Of a DNA stretch of 64,000 bases, positions 54,530 through 64,000 are shown in pieces; within the stretch, counting starts at the first letter, position 1, and each line of letters starts with the position of its first letter. Both the position numbers and the translations under genes were made by a program. Source of the DNA: Aporrectodea caliginosa (taxonomy: Eukaryota > Annelida > Clitellata > Crassiclitellata > Lumbricidae); NCBI GenBank assembly GCA_020284085.1, contig JACEVL010000108.1:956521-1020520 (forward strand). The letters run 5' to 3'. The notes beneath the pieces are model-generated. The model was given only the letters and a program-made list of their open reading frames with translations, did no database searches and was not told the DNA's origin.

Positions 54530-55795
54530 ATATCAGCTCGTCATAAATAGTCTCGTATGAAATATTTGATGTCCACCAACAGCACCTTTAGTTTCCATTC
54601 ACCAAACAGTTAGAAAGTTAGTTTATTTTGCATACATTCAATGATTCCTAGATTCCGTAAATTTGAACTATGCCAGCAACAGACTTAACCTCACAGGCGT
54701 AGATTAATAGCCTACTGTGACGGTGGAGTCCAGTTACAACCACTTTCTGGCGACGTGCTTAAATAATGTTTTTCCTTGTTTTTGATTCAGGCAACGACAA
54801 TTAATGGCGGTATATACCTTCATAATTACACTAACTACCGCAATGGTGAGAGATGTCTTCACATTAGCTTATTTACTTATTGTAATAAAATTATGTTGCA
54901 TAAATTAATAACCTCGTTAGTATCATATCAAGTTTGTATGAAATGTAAGGAGGGAGGGGAAAATTGGCGGCGAAAGAAAAGGGGAATGTTCACCATCACT
55001 TCATGGGACAGAGTTACGTTCTTGCTTAATGATCATTTTCTGATCTATATTCCCCCGTCGCCGAGTGCGCCATCTATGGACCGCATACGCCATCTGTTGT
55101 CGGGAGTAGAGGCGACGTGGGTCTTTTTTAGTTACCTCGGCCGATAGTCATGGATGGGGCTTTGATTTACCGACAGGAAGGAGATGAATGCCTGTTCTAT
55201 GTGCACTCAGTGGTTCAAGGGATAGCAGGACTTTGTGTCATCTACAGCTATCGATGGACTGCTTTGTCCATGTAGACTTTGAACTGGATGCTATCTGTTA
55301 GCTATGGATGGGATCCGTTGGTTGGATCCACGTGTGTGCGTGGGCCTGCCGCTGGAGACTCCTCTAGTTTTCTATGCATTGTTTGGCTTACTGATGAGTG
55401 TATTTTCTTGTTGAAAATTAACATGCAAACAAGCTCACACATCGCCTATTATTAGTCTTTTCTAGTAGTGGCGCTATATAACTTTCTAAGTGAAATTGCA
55501 ATCAATTCTTTAACCATATAAAAAAATTATCGTGTGCTTAGAGTGCAGAGGTATTAACTCCAAAATTTTCAAAAAACTTTGATTGTTTTATTCTGTTGCT
55601 ACCAATGTAGTGTTCGACTACGACAAGCCACTTCTCACTCAACTGACCCCGCGACATTCAAGACGAAACTCGAATGAGGAATTTATACCACAAATTTATA
55701 TCGTTTAAAAGGTGTTTAATTTGAATATTTTCATTCTAAATTTATTATAGTGTGCGAATGGCTAGTTTGAGAAATTACCAACCAAACATTAATTC

Positions 55796-56400
55796 TGTGT
55801 AGGGACCTTGATCAAGTACTTCGCTCACAATTGCTCAGCGCCACTAAACAGCTGCGCTTCATAAATGCATTATAACAATTATAATGATGTTTACATGAGG
55901 TCATAATAATAACACATTTAATATAATGATGACTTCTATAGCGTCGTTATCATGCAGTGCACATGATCTCATTACACCTTTAAAACAATTATAGTATTGA
56001 CATTTATACTGATCTCAACTGCTGAGCTGTATTATGCCAAAACTAATCTTTGCCGGCGGCAACGGCCAATGTTGTCATAAGCTGCCGTTAAACTGGGAAA
56101 CCAACCAACTCAACTGCTTGTTGTCGGTTTGGTCAATGGCCAGAACCTCAGCTGATAATTATTCATGTCTAATACTGTGATTGCTTCGTTTGGGTGGCTT
56201 TCATAACATGGGATCTAGACTCTGGAAATCTGAACGATTGCGCTACAAAATCTCTTTCGTTTGACCCTAGTTTAAGACTCGCTCTCTCTGACGCTTAGAG
56301 TATCTCCAAGGCACTTAGTAAAGCGTCTTTAGAGGTCCTCTGAAATCTGCTGCTCTCGGTAACTTAGTAACATTCGTTTAAAAACAGGGATATCATCTCT
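55796..56400 (+). repeat. module P, copy 3 (SINE tail without head)
   Basis: GGACCTTGATCAAGTACTTC near 55805, CTTCATAAATGCATTATAAC near 55857, then after an SR2 insertion TCTGAACGATTGCGCTAC near 56230 and TTGACCCTAGTTTAAGAC near 56261. The tRNA-like head is absent. Confidence 0.6.
56024..56108 (+). mobile_element. short retroposon SR2 with 10-bp TSD
   Basis: Full-length unit GAGCTGTATTATGCC to GTTAAACTGGGAAACCAACC. Perfect CTCAACTGCT at 56014-56023 and 56109-56118. Confidence 0.9.
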
Positions 56401-57849
56401 GAGCCAATAATTCTGTGAAAAACTGAAAAAGTTATTCCACGCACGCGTTAAGTTCAGGTAAGGTCAAATCTGGCAATTGTAAGATGTCGCTAAACACCGA
56501 ATAAGTCAGCTTCCTGATTAGACACCCTTAAAACGTTCCACTTAATATTATAATAACTTACGCTCAGTTAAGGTCTACGCTTGTGACGGACTTACAGCTC
56601 AACGGACGATTCAGTAGCGCCATCGATGGATTCTTCGCTCACGATTATGATACGTCTCTTAATTTGGCTTATTTACTGCAGTAAGTCGAAATTTATATAG
56701 CGCCGTGTTATCTCTACTTACTTACTTAACGATTTACTTATTAACTAACTTATTTAGTACCGCAACATAATGAGCCAACCGTGTATAACTGATGCCTCAG
56801 TGAATGAATGAATGAATGAATGAAAGAACGAAAGAACGAATGAACGAATGAATGAATTATCCAGTTAGTCAGTATCGCTTATTGGTTAGTCGGTCAGACA
56901 GGCACTAAAATTAATTTACTCTCGAAAATCACTTCTCGCAAGTTTCCTTGGTTTCCAAATTTAATAGATTCTTTATCGTTCATAACAATAATTTTGTATT
57001 AGATTTACAGATATCTGAATTTTGTTTCCAAACTAATATCTTTTCATCGAGTAGGGCCTAAGTGGCGGTGTCGCCAGCAGAAAAGGAAGGGACCAGAAGA
57101 ATGTTATCAGTCATTGGGAGGAATGCAATGGTGATAATAGATCCTTTGGGTTTACCCTATTATTAAAGGTAACTCTCAGAGAACTCTAACTTTGATCTGG
57201 AAGTTCCTATTAGGCCACATTTTCATACCAAATTACAGAGCGCTTTGAATTGAGCTGCGCTATATAAATGTCCGATCGCAACTACAACTGGTGTTCTATT
57301 CATGTTACGTTCAAACCATCGGAATTTTCCCTTAACGACTTTGTCTAGATGGATGAATCCAGAGTTTTGTGACAGCTTATGACAACTAAGGCCAAACGAT
57401 TTCAGAACATTGAAGTTCTAACGGATGTCATACCTCTTATTAAGGGCAGAGATCTTTGTTAAAGGTGTCTTATTCGAACTTTGTATTTTAAGGCCCCACA
57501 TGCAAAGTACCTCTGTAGAGGGCCCTGACAACAACAAAAATCGTTAAACGCTGAAACATTTGAGGAAAACTAAAAGCGTTGGAAGAACGAGTGGATAAGA
57601 AAGAGGTAAAGAAATCCAAAGTAAACGTCAGATGATAACTCTAAAGATATCAACGATCCATCGTTAATTTGACCGTTGGTCTCACAGCTAGACATAATAA
57701 TTTTCTGATCTATGATTCAACGCATGTCAATAAACTACTTCCCTGCTAATTCGCTCTTTTTGTTCCAGAACAAATCTAGAGCCCTCGAGCGAAGCGACAG
57801 CCAACTGCAATAATAAAATAAATTAGGCCTATACGGCCGAAGCAGTGTA
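56401..57849 (+). repeat. repeat remnants and LINE tails
   Basis: AGATGTCGCTAAACACCG near 56482, TTAGACACCCTTAAAACG near 56518, a reverse LINE end ATTTATATAGCGCC at 56691-56704, a (GAAT)n run at 56804-56858, a plus LINE end GAGCTGCGCTATATAAATG near 57252 and AAAGGTGTCTTATTCG near 57462. No gene. Confidence 0.45.
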
Positions 57850-58320
57850 ATTACGCCGCTGAGAAACTTCCATTTTCGACACCTTTAAAACGGTTTAAAA
57901 TTGGGTATAAATAAGTTTCTTAACCTATTTCAATCAGTCACTCTTTCTCAATCTCTGAGGCGTTTTTGTCAGCCGATGGATGTCATCAAAAACTGAAAAG
58001 TAATCCAGCTATATAAATAATCCTCCTCCTTTGTCCATGTGTCGTCGTGCCAGTCCAAAACCTGGGAAAATGATGGGGGCGACGCTAATCATCTTTGTTT
58101 TGACAAATTGTCGTTAAACAGCAACTAACCAGTTACTGATTTAGCAGTTGCGTTATTAGGGGGGTGCGGAGAGTTTAATGACATCTTATGGCATCAAGGG
58201 TCGCCGACCTCGATAGAAACTAGTTAGGCATAATACAGCCTTAAATTGTGTAGCACATCATTTGAAAAATTAAGTGCTTAGTGGCATGTCGTGGCTGATA
58301 GGGCGTTGACGTCATCTTAC
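57850..58320 (+). repeat. modules S and R
   Basis: CGACACCTTTAAAACGG near 57877, a sense SR1 unit at 58045-58125, GTCGCCGACCTCGATAG near 58200 and GGGCGTTGACGTCATCTTAC ending at 58320, where the transposon starts. R resumes at 61370. Confidence 0.6.
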
Positions 58321-58672
58321 AATTGAAGGGCTTAATTCCAAAAACGGTTAAGTCCATTTTTGACTTTTTTGGGAAAAGTGATTTTTGTGTTTTTTAAGGT
58401 AATTGATAATTTAATTGGTTCAAATTTTTTTATGGACATAGCCCATTACGAAACACTATATTTACTGTTCATTAATGAAATCATGCTTGTTATTAAGAAG
58501 TGATATAGTAAGTTTTGTTCGGACTTAACTGGTTTTGAAGTTCAAATATGGCAATAAACTTATGAACTAGTAACATGGAGTGTTCATTTCGCTTTAATAT
58601 GCTTAAAACTATCTGTAATCACAATAAGGAAAACATGACATTGCACTGCACATAACCAAACATCAATAACTT

Positions 58673-61086
58673 TCAGAGAAACTCCACTTCACAACTATCA
58701 TACTCTTCCAATATGTCGGCATCATCATCATTTCCAATGTCAGGACTGGCATCGACAGAAACTGCACTCGATACCGAAGCGTAAAAAGACTTAATATCTT
58801 GTCTTGAAGATAAAAGCACACCAGCTGAAACCAGGAGCTTAGCAACATCGGAAGCTTTTGCTGGCTTCACCGAACTCTTTAAAGCAAGGGGTGTGTTTTG
58901 AAGAGAGTTAATCTTTTTGCCTCTCTTTCCAATGATGTGCCAACTGAACTCCCCATTATACACATTTTTGACACCAACCTTGCCACTCTGGAATCTAATA
59001 ACCTTTACCTGAGCAATGCCCAAGCCTAAGTTTGCCTTCAGTAACTTATGAGCCTGCACCTTATAGTCAAAGAGATTCCAGGTTCTTCCTAATAACCGAA
59101 CAACACCGAAATCCTCATATATTTTATGATAGTCGGCTGGTATTAGGAACACCTCAATTTTACGGAACACTTTTTCCATCCTGCCGAATACTCTATTCGG
59201 GGGTAGAAAAGAATGGCCTCTGACTGGGAAGTAATGTTCAATGACAAAATTTGGTTTGACTACTGTGCAGAAATAATGGCAAATACATATAATAGTACTG
59301 TTTCTGTTCTGTAATGCACATGCATCACTGAACAGCCGAATTTTATTAACACCGGTTGGTATGTCGAGATTGATCAGAAAATGCAACAGTGCACTAGCCA
59401 CATGATTAGAGTCTCGACCAGATTGTGTTTCGTCCCACGTGTAAATGAAAACCTGATCTTTATTCTGGGTTCTACCCTTGTGGATAACAAATGTCAAGTT
59501 GTACACCCAAAGTTGTCTAGCATAGAAAGCTTCAGATACCGAAACTTTAGGAAGAGGTTGATTCTGTTGCATATCAAAAGCTACTGTAAGACAAGGCTCA
59601 AGAACATCATCACGATTGATTAGTGTATAAAAGTACTTAGCTCGTCGTTTATGCACCATGAACTCAGTAATCATATTATTCTTCTCTGTTGCATCGCTAC
59701 ATAATTTAATTTTACTTCTCAGTTTTTCACACAAACCACAAACATCCGATCTGGGGCTACCAAAGCCTAGATTAAACTCCTCAGTAAACACAGAATAGTA
59801 TAGACTGTATTTACATTGAGGTTTGTCAGTCTTAAATAGCATCCACATTTTGCGGATGGAAAGTTCAACAGGAAGATACTTTCGGTAAGTACTGTCCTGA
59901 CGGCTGTAATGACTCTCCCTGCATCGGAAGGTGATGATGTGTTATTATGCTTCAACCCTCACGGATCATTGTCTTTAGCTCTTCACGCGTGCGATTGAGT
60001 CGGAACCCTCCACGTCGCTCTTCAGGAAGGGTCTTGTTTGTCATCCAGTGTTTCACTATATATTGAAGGCGTGACGGCTTGGTGTTTGTAAGCGAACGGA
60101 ATGCTGTTGCACAGACAGGAACGGACTGTGCAAAATTATCAGTAACCTGCAAAAAAATTCACGGACATGAATGAGGGTGCTCATTTTCAGTGATCTATAG
60201 GTGACATTCATATTCGAGGTGAGTAGGTCGCTCAAACTGGGACTCCAACCAGTGACCCGATGGAAGCTACAAAAGTTATACCCGAAACAGCAGAAGTACC
60301 AGAGGGAGGGTAGATACCATCCTCCCCTAGTTTTTGGTCTGCAGTCTATTCATTACTCACCCTGGAAGAGAAAAATAACACGTTATTCTTTAGAGGGAAT
60401 GTAGGGCTAGATTTCACCTGTTTACTGATTTGTGATTTGAAAATCCGAAGTGATCATAAAAAATAGAAAAACGCATCTCAGTGTGAAAATGACTGAAGCA
60501 GCGAAACAACGTAGAACAGACTATAGTATGCCATTGGTAGCCAATGTCACCAAAGAAACTTGGTAGCCTGAGGGTTAAGGTTAGGATAACTATAGATACA
60601 AAATCTTATCAATAAAATTTGAAGCCAGGCGTGAAAATAATATTACTGTTTTTTACATCACGCTGGTGTGAAAATAACGACTGCCATAAGTTTAAGTACT
60701 ATTAAAGAAGCAATGTAGATAACCTTGTAAGCGACTGTCACTGCACGACCTTTCGTAGAACCCTCTAATCTCCCTCGCCTGCGTTTTGGCGTCTTCACGT
60801 CCATGCACTTCAATAGGAAAGCATCCTGTGTGGTCTTATCCGAAGACGAATAAAGTCCTTGGAAGAAGGCATCCATATCGCTTTGTGTAAGGGTTGAAGC
60901 ATAGCAGTTCCGATATACCCGATCCACGTGAACACACGCAACAGATAGTTGTTTTCCATCGGGACCGTATTATATAGGATTGCCTTCCTCACGTTTTTTC
61001 CACATTCGAGGACACCGACCTCTTTTTCTAGGCTTGGAAGACGGTGAAACCATTTCCGTAAAATCGTCAACCTCATGATCCGCCAT
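58673..61086 (-). pseudogene. DUF7869-like DDE-type transposase gene, two exons, disabled
   Basis: Exon 1 (61086-60724) starts MADHEVDDFTEMVS, has a basic KPRKRGR stretch and ends at AAG|GT. The inferred intron 60147-60723 ends in a T-rich TTGCAG acceptor. Exon 2 starts in phase at VTDNFAQSVPVCATAF. The long C-terminal frame (59848-58673, 391 codons from MWML) carries FGSPRSDVCGLC, VAFDMQQNQPLP, RQLWVYNL, LFSDACALQNRN and HYFPVRGHSFLPP followed by FGRMEK. The two Asp (VAFD, FSD) and the Glu of GRMEK are DDE candidates in an RNase H-like fold (inference). Lesions: TAA at codon 39 (60970-60972) and an apparent 16-bp insertion near 59942-59957 that adds stops and shifts the frame just before HIITFRCRESHYSRQ. 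The coding sequence is otherwise intact, which suggests recent loss. Confidence 0.82.
60285..60574 (-). mobile_element. TTAA-family element fragment inside the intron
   Basis: Right terminus on the minus strand CCCTCAGGCTACCAAG next to TTAA at 60575-60578. The interior shares TTTAGAGGGAATGTAGGGCT and CCGAAGTGATCA-like blocks with 35770-35870. The left end is truncated. It sits within the inferred intron of the transposase gene. Confidence 0.65.
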
Positions 61087-61369
61087 TTTTTCTCGCTTGC
61101 TTGGAACGAGGAAAATCAACATCACGTGACGATACGGAGCAATATGATTGGCTATGGACTTACATGTTTTTGAACACGTAATGCCTGTGGACTTAACTGC
61201 TTATGGAATAAAAACTATTTTTTACCTTGGTTTTTACAAAGGACTTAAATGTAATTGAACTGAAATATATCACACATTGCTAGGCACTATATTTAACTAC
61301 CTAGATGGACAATAATCTCAATTTTCGGAAAAGTGGACTTAACCGTTTTTGGAATTAAGCCCTTCAATT

Positions 61370-61581
61370 ACATACCTTAATTCAGGATAGGTATTTAAGT
61401 TCGGATGCTCGATTTATAGAGTATAATTTTATGTAAAAAGTTGATTAGCGTCGCTCTTTCCTTCAGCCAGGCTTCGGACTGGAACCGCCCGAAAATGACT
61501 GTGAAGGAGTTACCACTTGCTGGTTACCATAGGTTTAACGAGATCATAATGACATCGTTCCAATGGCAAATGTTGTAATAG
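61370..61581 (+). repeat. module R continued after the transposon
   Basis: ACATACCTTAATTCAGG directly after the right TIR, an SR1-like GATTAGCGTCGCTC near 61442 and GGTTTAACGAGATCATAATG near 61530. Confidence 0.6.
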
Positions 61582-61645
61582 TAGTAAGTAAGTAAGTAAG
61601 TATGTAAGTAAGAATAATTTTTATTGAGAAGCAGTAGCAAAGTAC

Positions 61646-61676
<31 letters not shown>

Positions 61677-61728
61677 CAAAAACGTAAGTAAGTAAGTAAG
61701 TAAGTAATATAGTAAGTAAGTAAGTAAA

Positions 61729-61798
<70 letters not shown>

Positions 61799-62232
61799 GA
61801 ATATTCTTTACTGAGAAGCACTATAATACATAGGAAGATTAATACATTCAAACAAAAACAAACAAATTTATATATACAAGCAAAGAATTGAATGGGAGAA
61901 TTCTTTGTATATCCGGGGAACCTAGAGGAGGAAGAGTTAGGGCTATAGTCATAGAGGGTAAATGAAGAGCTTATATAGACTGATTTAGGGAAAACTTAGC
62001 CCTGTTTGTTGTTTATTTGTGTAGCATCCGGGCAAGGAGGCATTTCTGAGTCAGGTTGTCAAACACAGGAAGCTCACGGTTATGGGACCGTGGCCGCAGA
62101 GAGTAGCGCGATTGCTTAATCGGCGGTAACAATTTATGCAACACATGGCAAGGTTTGTGCAGAATACAGACAAAGAGTTTGGTATCCACAATGTTGCAAA
62201 GAGTCACAAATGAGGGAGAAGATGGAGGAAAG
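61582..62232 (-). pseudogene. (GTAA)-tailed LINE, RT C-terminal fragment
   Basis: The minus strand encodes FVCILHKPCHVLHKLLPP, SRYSLRPRSHNRELPVFDN and LTQKCLLARMLHK before a stop, the end of the same polymerase family as 21029-21640. Then comes a 3' UTR with AATAAATATT-like AT-rich sequence and very long (TTAC)n tails, seen on plus as (GTAA)n at 61582-61680 and 61684-61797. A frame of Tyr-Leu-Thr repeats through the tail is an artefact. It splits module R at AATAGTAGT|, resuming AGTAGTAGTTTCAG near 62234. Confidence 0.8.
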
Positions 62233-62379
62233 TAGTAGTTTCAGTTTAGCACTGTGATAACAACGATCATTACCGTCGCCCTCCTTATTCGTCGAGGCTT
62301 GTTACTGGCACTCATCTGTTACTAAGGCACGGATGGCATATAGCCTCCCACAATTTCACAATAATAATGTTACCAAGAA
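62233..62379 (-). mobile_element. old SR1 in module R
   Basis: GTTTAGCACTGTGATAACAA, CGTCGCCCTCC and GTTACTGGCACTC. Parallels 44330-44410. Confidence 0.5.
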
Positions 62380-63830
62380 GCAATTTATTACAGGTGTCCC
62401 ATTTCAAAACCGTATCTCATTTAATAATATCTGTTGCTTATTGATATCTTGTGGCGTCAGCAGCTGCCGTTGACGTTGATAAGATGGATTGTAATTTGTG
62501 TATAGTTTCGCCGAACAACGGCGAGTATTTCCGATAGGTGTTCACGCTGAGGCATGTTCGATGGACAGGGTTTACGATACATTGCAGACATCTGGGTTTT
62601 ATAAATAGCATCACTCAAAGCGTTAAAAAGGTGTGTGATGAGAACATTTCCATTATACTTTAAATAACATTTTCATTCTCAGACCACAGATTTAGATAGT
62701 CATATATAATCGGCTGGTCAACAAAAGTCTATAATAAAATATTTAATGTCCATAATTCGACAAAACAGTCAGAAAGTTATGTTTTAAACGTCTACATTCA
62801 ATGATTCCCATTGTTTTAAGCTAAGTTCAAGCAAAAAACCCTTAACGGCGTTGTATTTGTGAATATTTGGGTACTGCAATGATGATAGATGTCTTCACGT
62901 TAGCTTACTTACTTATTGTATTGTGTGGCATATATTGATGACGTCGTCCGTCATGTTGTAGCTGACAGCAACATATTAAGATTGTATAAAATATAAAAAG
63001 AGAGAGGGGAGGGAGAAGGGAAGAAGAGGGAAGTTGGCGGCGATTGAATATGGACATGTTAACCATCACTTCTTGGGAGAAAGTTAACGCCCTGACTTAA
63101 GTGTACGATCTATCATGGACCATGCACGCCATCTGTCGTTGGGAGTTTTCGTCTTCGTGGAGTAGGATCGAGGTGGGTCTTTGGAGTGTCATCGACCGAT
63201 AGTCACTGGTGGAGTTTCGATTTACCTACATACAGGAGATGAACCCCTGCTCTTCTATGTGCACCCGGTGGCTCAATGGATAGCAGGAAGTGCGTCACTA
63301 TCAACTAATGAGGGACCGCTGGGAAGCGGTGTTATCATGTACTGCGGATGGTACTACCTGTCGTCGCTTCAACACTATCATCGCTGCTTAGTTCATGTAG
63401 ATTTGGAACTTCATGCTATCAGTTAGCTATGGATTGGAATCCGTTAGTTGGCTCCACATGTGTGCGTGGGCCTACCACTGGGGACTCCTCTAGTCTTCCC
63501 TGTATTGTTTGGACGCTACCGCCTGATGAAATCATTTTCTTAATGATTATCCACACCTGATCTGGCGCAGACATTGACCATTATTAATCTTTTCTGGGAG
63601 TGCGCTTAAATAATTTCTAGGTGAAATTAATATTGATTGTTTAAAAACATATCTTGGCATTAAATGCCGTTGACGTCGATAGGAAAAATACGGCTGCCTT
63701 TTCTATTACAATTCACGACGAAACACGAATGAGGAACTTATACCTCACATTGATAGCGTTTTAAAGGTGTCTAGATTTAACGTTTTTATCGCTGTTTATA
63801 ATAGGCTACGAACGGTTGAATTTCTTAGTC
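62380..63830 (+). repeat. module M, copy J (uninterrupted)
   Basis: TCAAAACCGTATCTCATT near 62404, CAGCTGCCGTTGACGTTG near 62461, TTAAAAAGGTGTGTGATG near 62624, GATGATAGATGTCTTCACG near 62881, a purine block near 63000, ACGCCATCTGTCGTTGGG near 63126, a CATGTAGATTTGGAACTTCA block near 63395 and TTTTAAAGGTGTCTAGATTT near 63760. The least interrupted copy; a good reference for the module. Confidence 0.72.
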
Positions 63831-64000
63831 TTTTCTTGATGATGTACTGCAATGATTTATTAGTGAATATTTATTTACAATCAAATCAAACTGTCCGTAC
63901 AATGGTAGTGCTAGTACCAATCCAGGAGAGAGTAGGTATTGTATTTTGTATTTTCGTTTATTTCATAACTTGCTGTCAAGACGCAACAAGTAACATCAAT
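63831..64000 (+). repeat. partial SR1 and unassigned edge
   Basis: AATGGTAGTGCTAGTACCAA near 63901 is a diverged SR1 start. The rest runs off the window without a recognisable feature. Confidence 0.4.

Larger units (their letters stand above)
52790..55795 (+). repeat. module M, copy I
   Basis: AATATCGTATTTCATCG near 52815, an SR2 copy at 53159-53240, GTAGAACGGCAAAGGTTTCC near 53323, ATATCAGCT at 53509 (split by the TIR element), TAGTCTCGTATGAAATATT near 54549, TTAATGGCGGTATATACC near 54801, ACGCCATCTGTTGTCGGGAG near 55088, a GTAGACTTTGAACTGGATGC block near 55273 and AAAAGGTGTTTAATTTG near 55708. Confidence 0.7.
58321..61369 (-). mobile_element. 3-kb DNA transposon with 36-bp perfect TIRs and DUF7869-like gene
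   Basis: Inverted termini 58321-58356 and 61334-61369 are perfect over 36 bp, starting AATTGAAGGGCTTAATTCCA. Comparison with the empty sites at 41053 and 44133 (CTTACATACC or CTTATGTACC) shows either a 4-bp TACA duplication (TIR starting ATTG) or a 2-bp AC duplication. Subterminal repeats of GGACTTAA plus TGTTTTTGAA type lie at 58521, 61156, 61189, 61241 and within both TIRs. It encodes one spliced minus-strand gene. The 4-bp duplication would fit Sola-type transposons, but I cannot confirm the superfamily. Confidence 0.9.

Noticed and set aside
61621..61851. Tyr-Leu-Leu-Thr repeat protein on the minus strand
   Set aside because: Translation of the (TTAC)n tail of a LINE.

Overview
The window looks like about 64 kb of AT-rich nuclear DNA from a metazoan, most likely a marine invertebrate, although I cannot name the species. 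The evidence is several non-LTR retrotransposon families with different microsatellite tails, four hAT-like insertions with 8-bp target-site duplications (TSDs), a tRNA-derived SINE, long tetranucleotide microsatellites, a spliced transposase-like gene and a CXC-domain gene of a kind seen in transposon-rich invertebrate genomes. There is no bacterial gene organisation, rRNA, CRISPR array or functional tRNA gene. I see no confident host gene. One unidentified exon-like open frame (1-242, minus strand) runs off the left edge.

Most of the window is a mosaic of long, old, related repeat modules, named here M, P, Q, R, S, T, U and W. M is the longest (1.6-1.9 kb once insertions are removed) and recurs in whole or part near 630, 8620, 12060, 15360, 20930, 27040, 32570, 33470, 42395, 44600, 52790 and 62380. 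Every module copy I could orient lies on the plus strand, as in a decayed head-to-tail array. Two motifs recur throughout: GTTTAACGAC (or its reverse complement GTCGTTAAAC) and AAAGGTGTCTAA (or TTAGACACCTTT).

Mobile elements sit on this background, often splitting a module at a definable base. (1) Two families of very short retroposons, SR1 (about 109-117 bp) and SR2 (about 64-85 bp). Six copies have clear 9-13 bp TSDs, and both families end in the same GTCGTTAAAC/GCCGTTAAAC module. (2) CR1/L2-like LINEs. The best is 44831-47049 (minus), 5' truncated but with an uninterrupted reverse transcriptase frame; others are at 3887-4993, 13743-14372, 47439-48134 and 51206-51736. A second LINE type with a (GTAA)n tail is at 21029-21640 and 61582-62232, and C-terminal pieces of an endonuclease-reverse transcriptase type LINE are at 11700, 32356, 36486, 39541 and 40380. 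(3) A nearly complete 3049-bp DNA transposon, 58321-61369, with perfect 36-bp terminal inverted repeats (TIRs), subterminal repeats and a two-exon gene for a large DDE-like (DUF7869-like) protein, disabled by one stop codon and one 16-bp insertion. (4) Non-autonomous DNA elements: 2271-3665 (TA duplication), hAT-like 16590-18007 with a nested hAT 16787-17236, hAT-like 25124-25594, hAT 26484-26845, a 9-bp-duplication element with CGTTTGCGCGC ends at 53518-54529, and a TTAA-flanked family (5572, 35159, 40349, 60574). (5) Satellite arrays with unit lengths near 150 bp that carry a YY1-like AAGATGGCGGCC motif.

The best candidates for something undescribed are the SR1/SR2 micro-retroposons with their shared end, the TIR-bounded DUF7869-like transposon, and the single-strand-polarised modular array. 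All coordinates of degenerate repeats are by-eye estimates and may be off by tens of bases.
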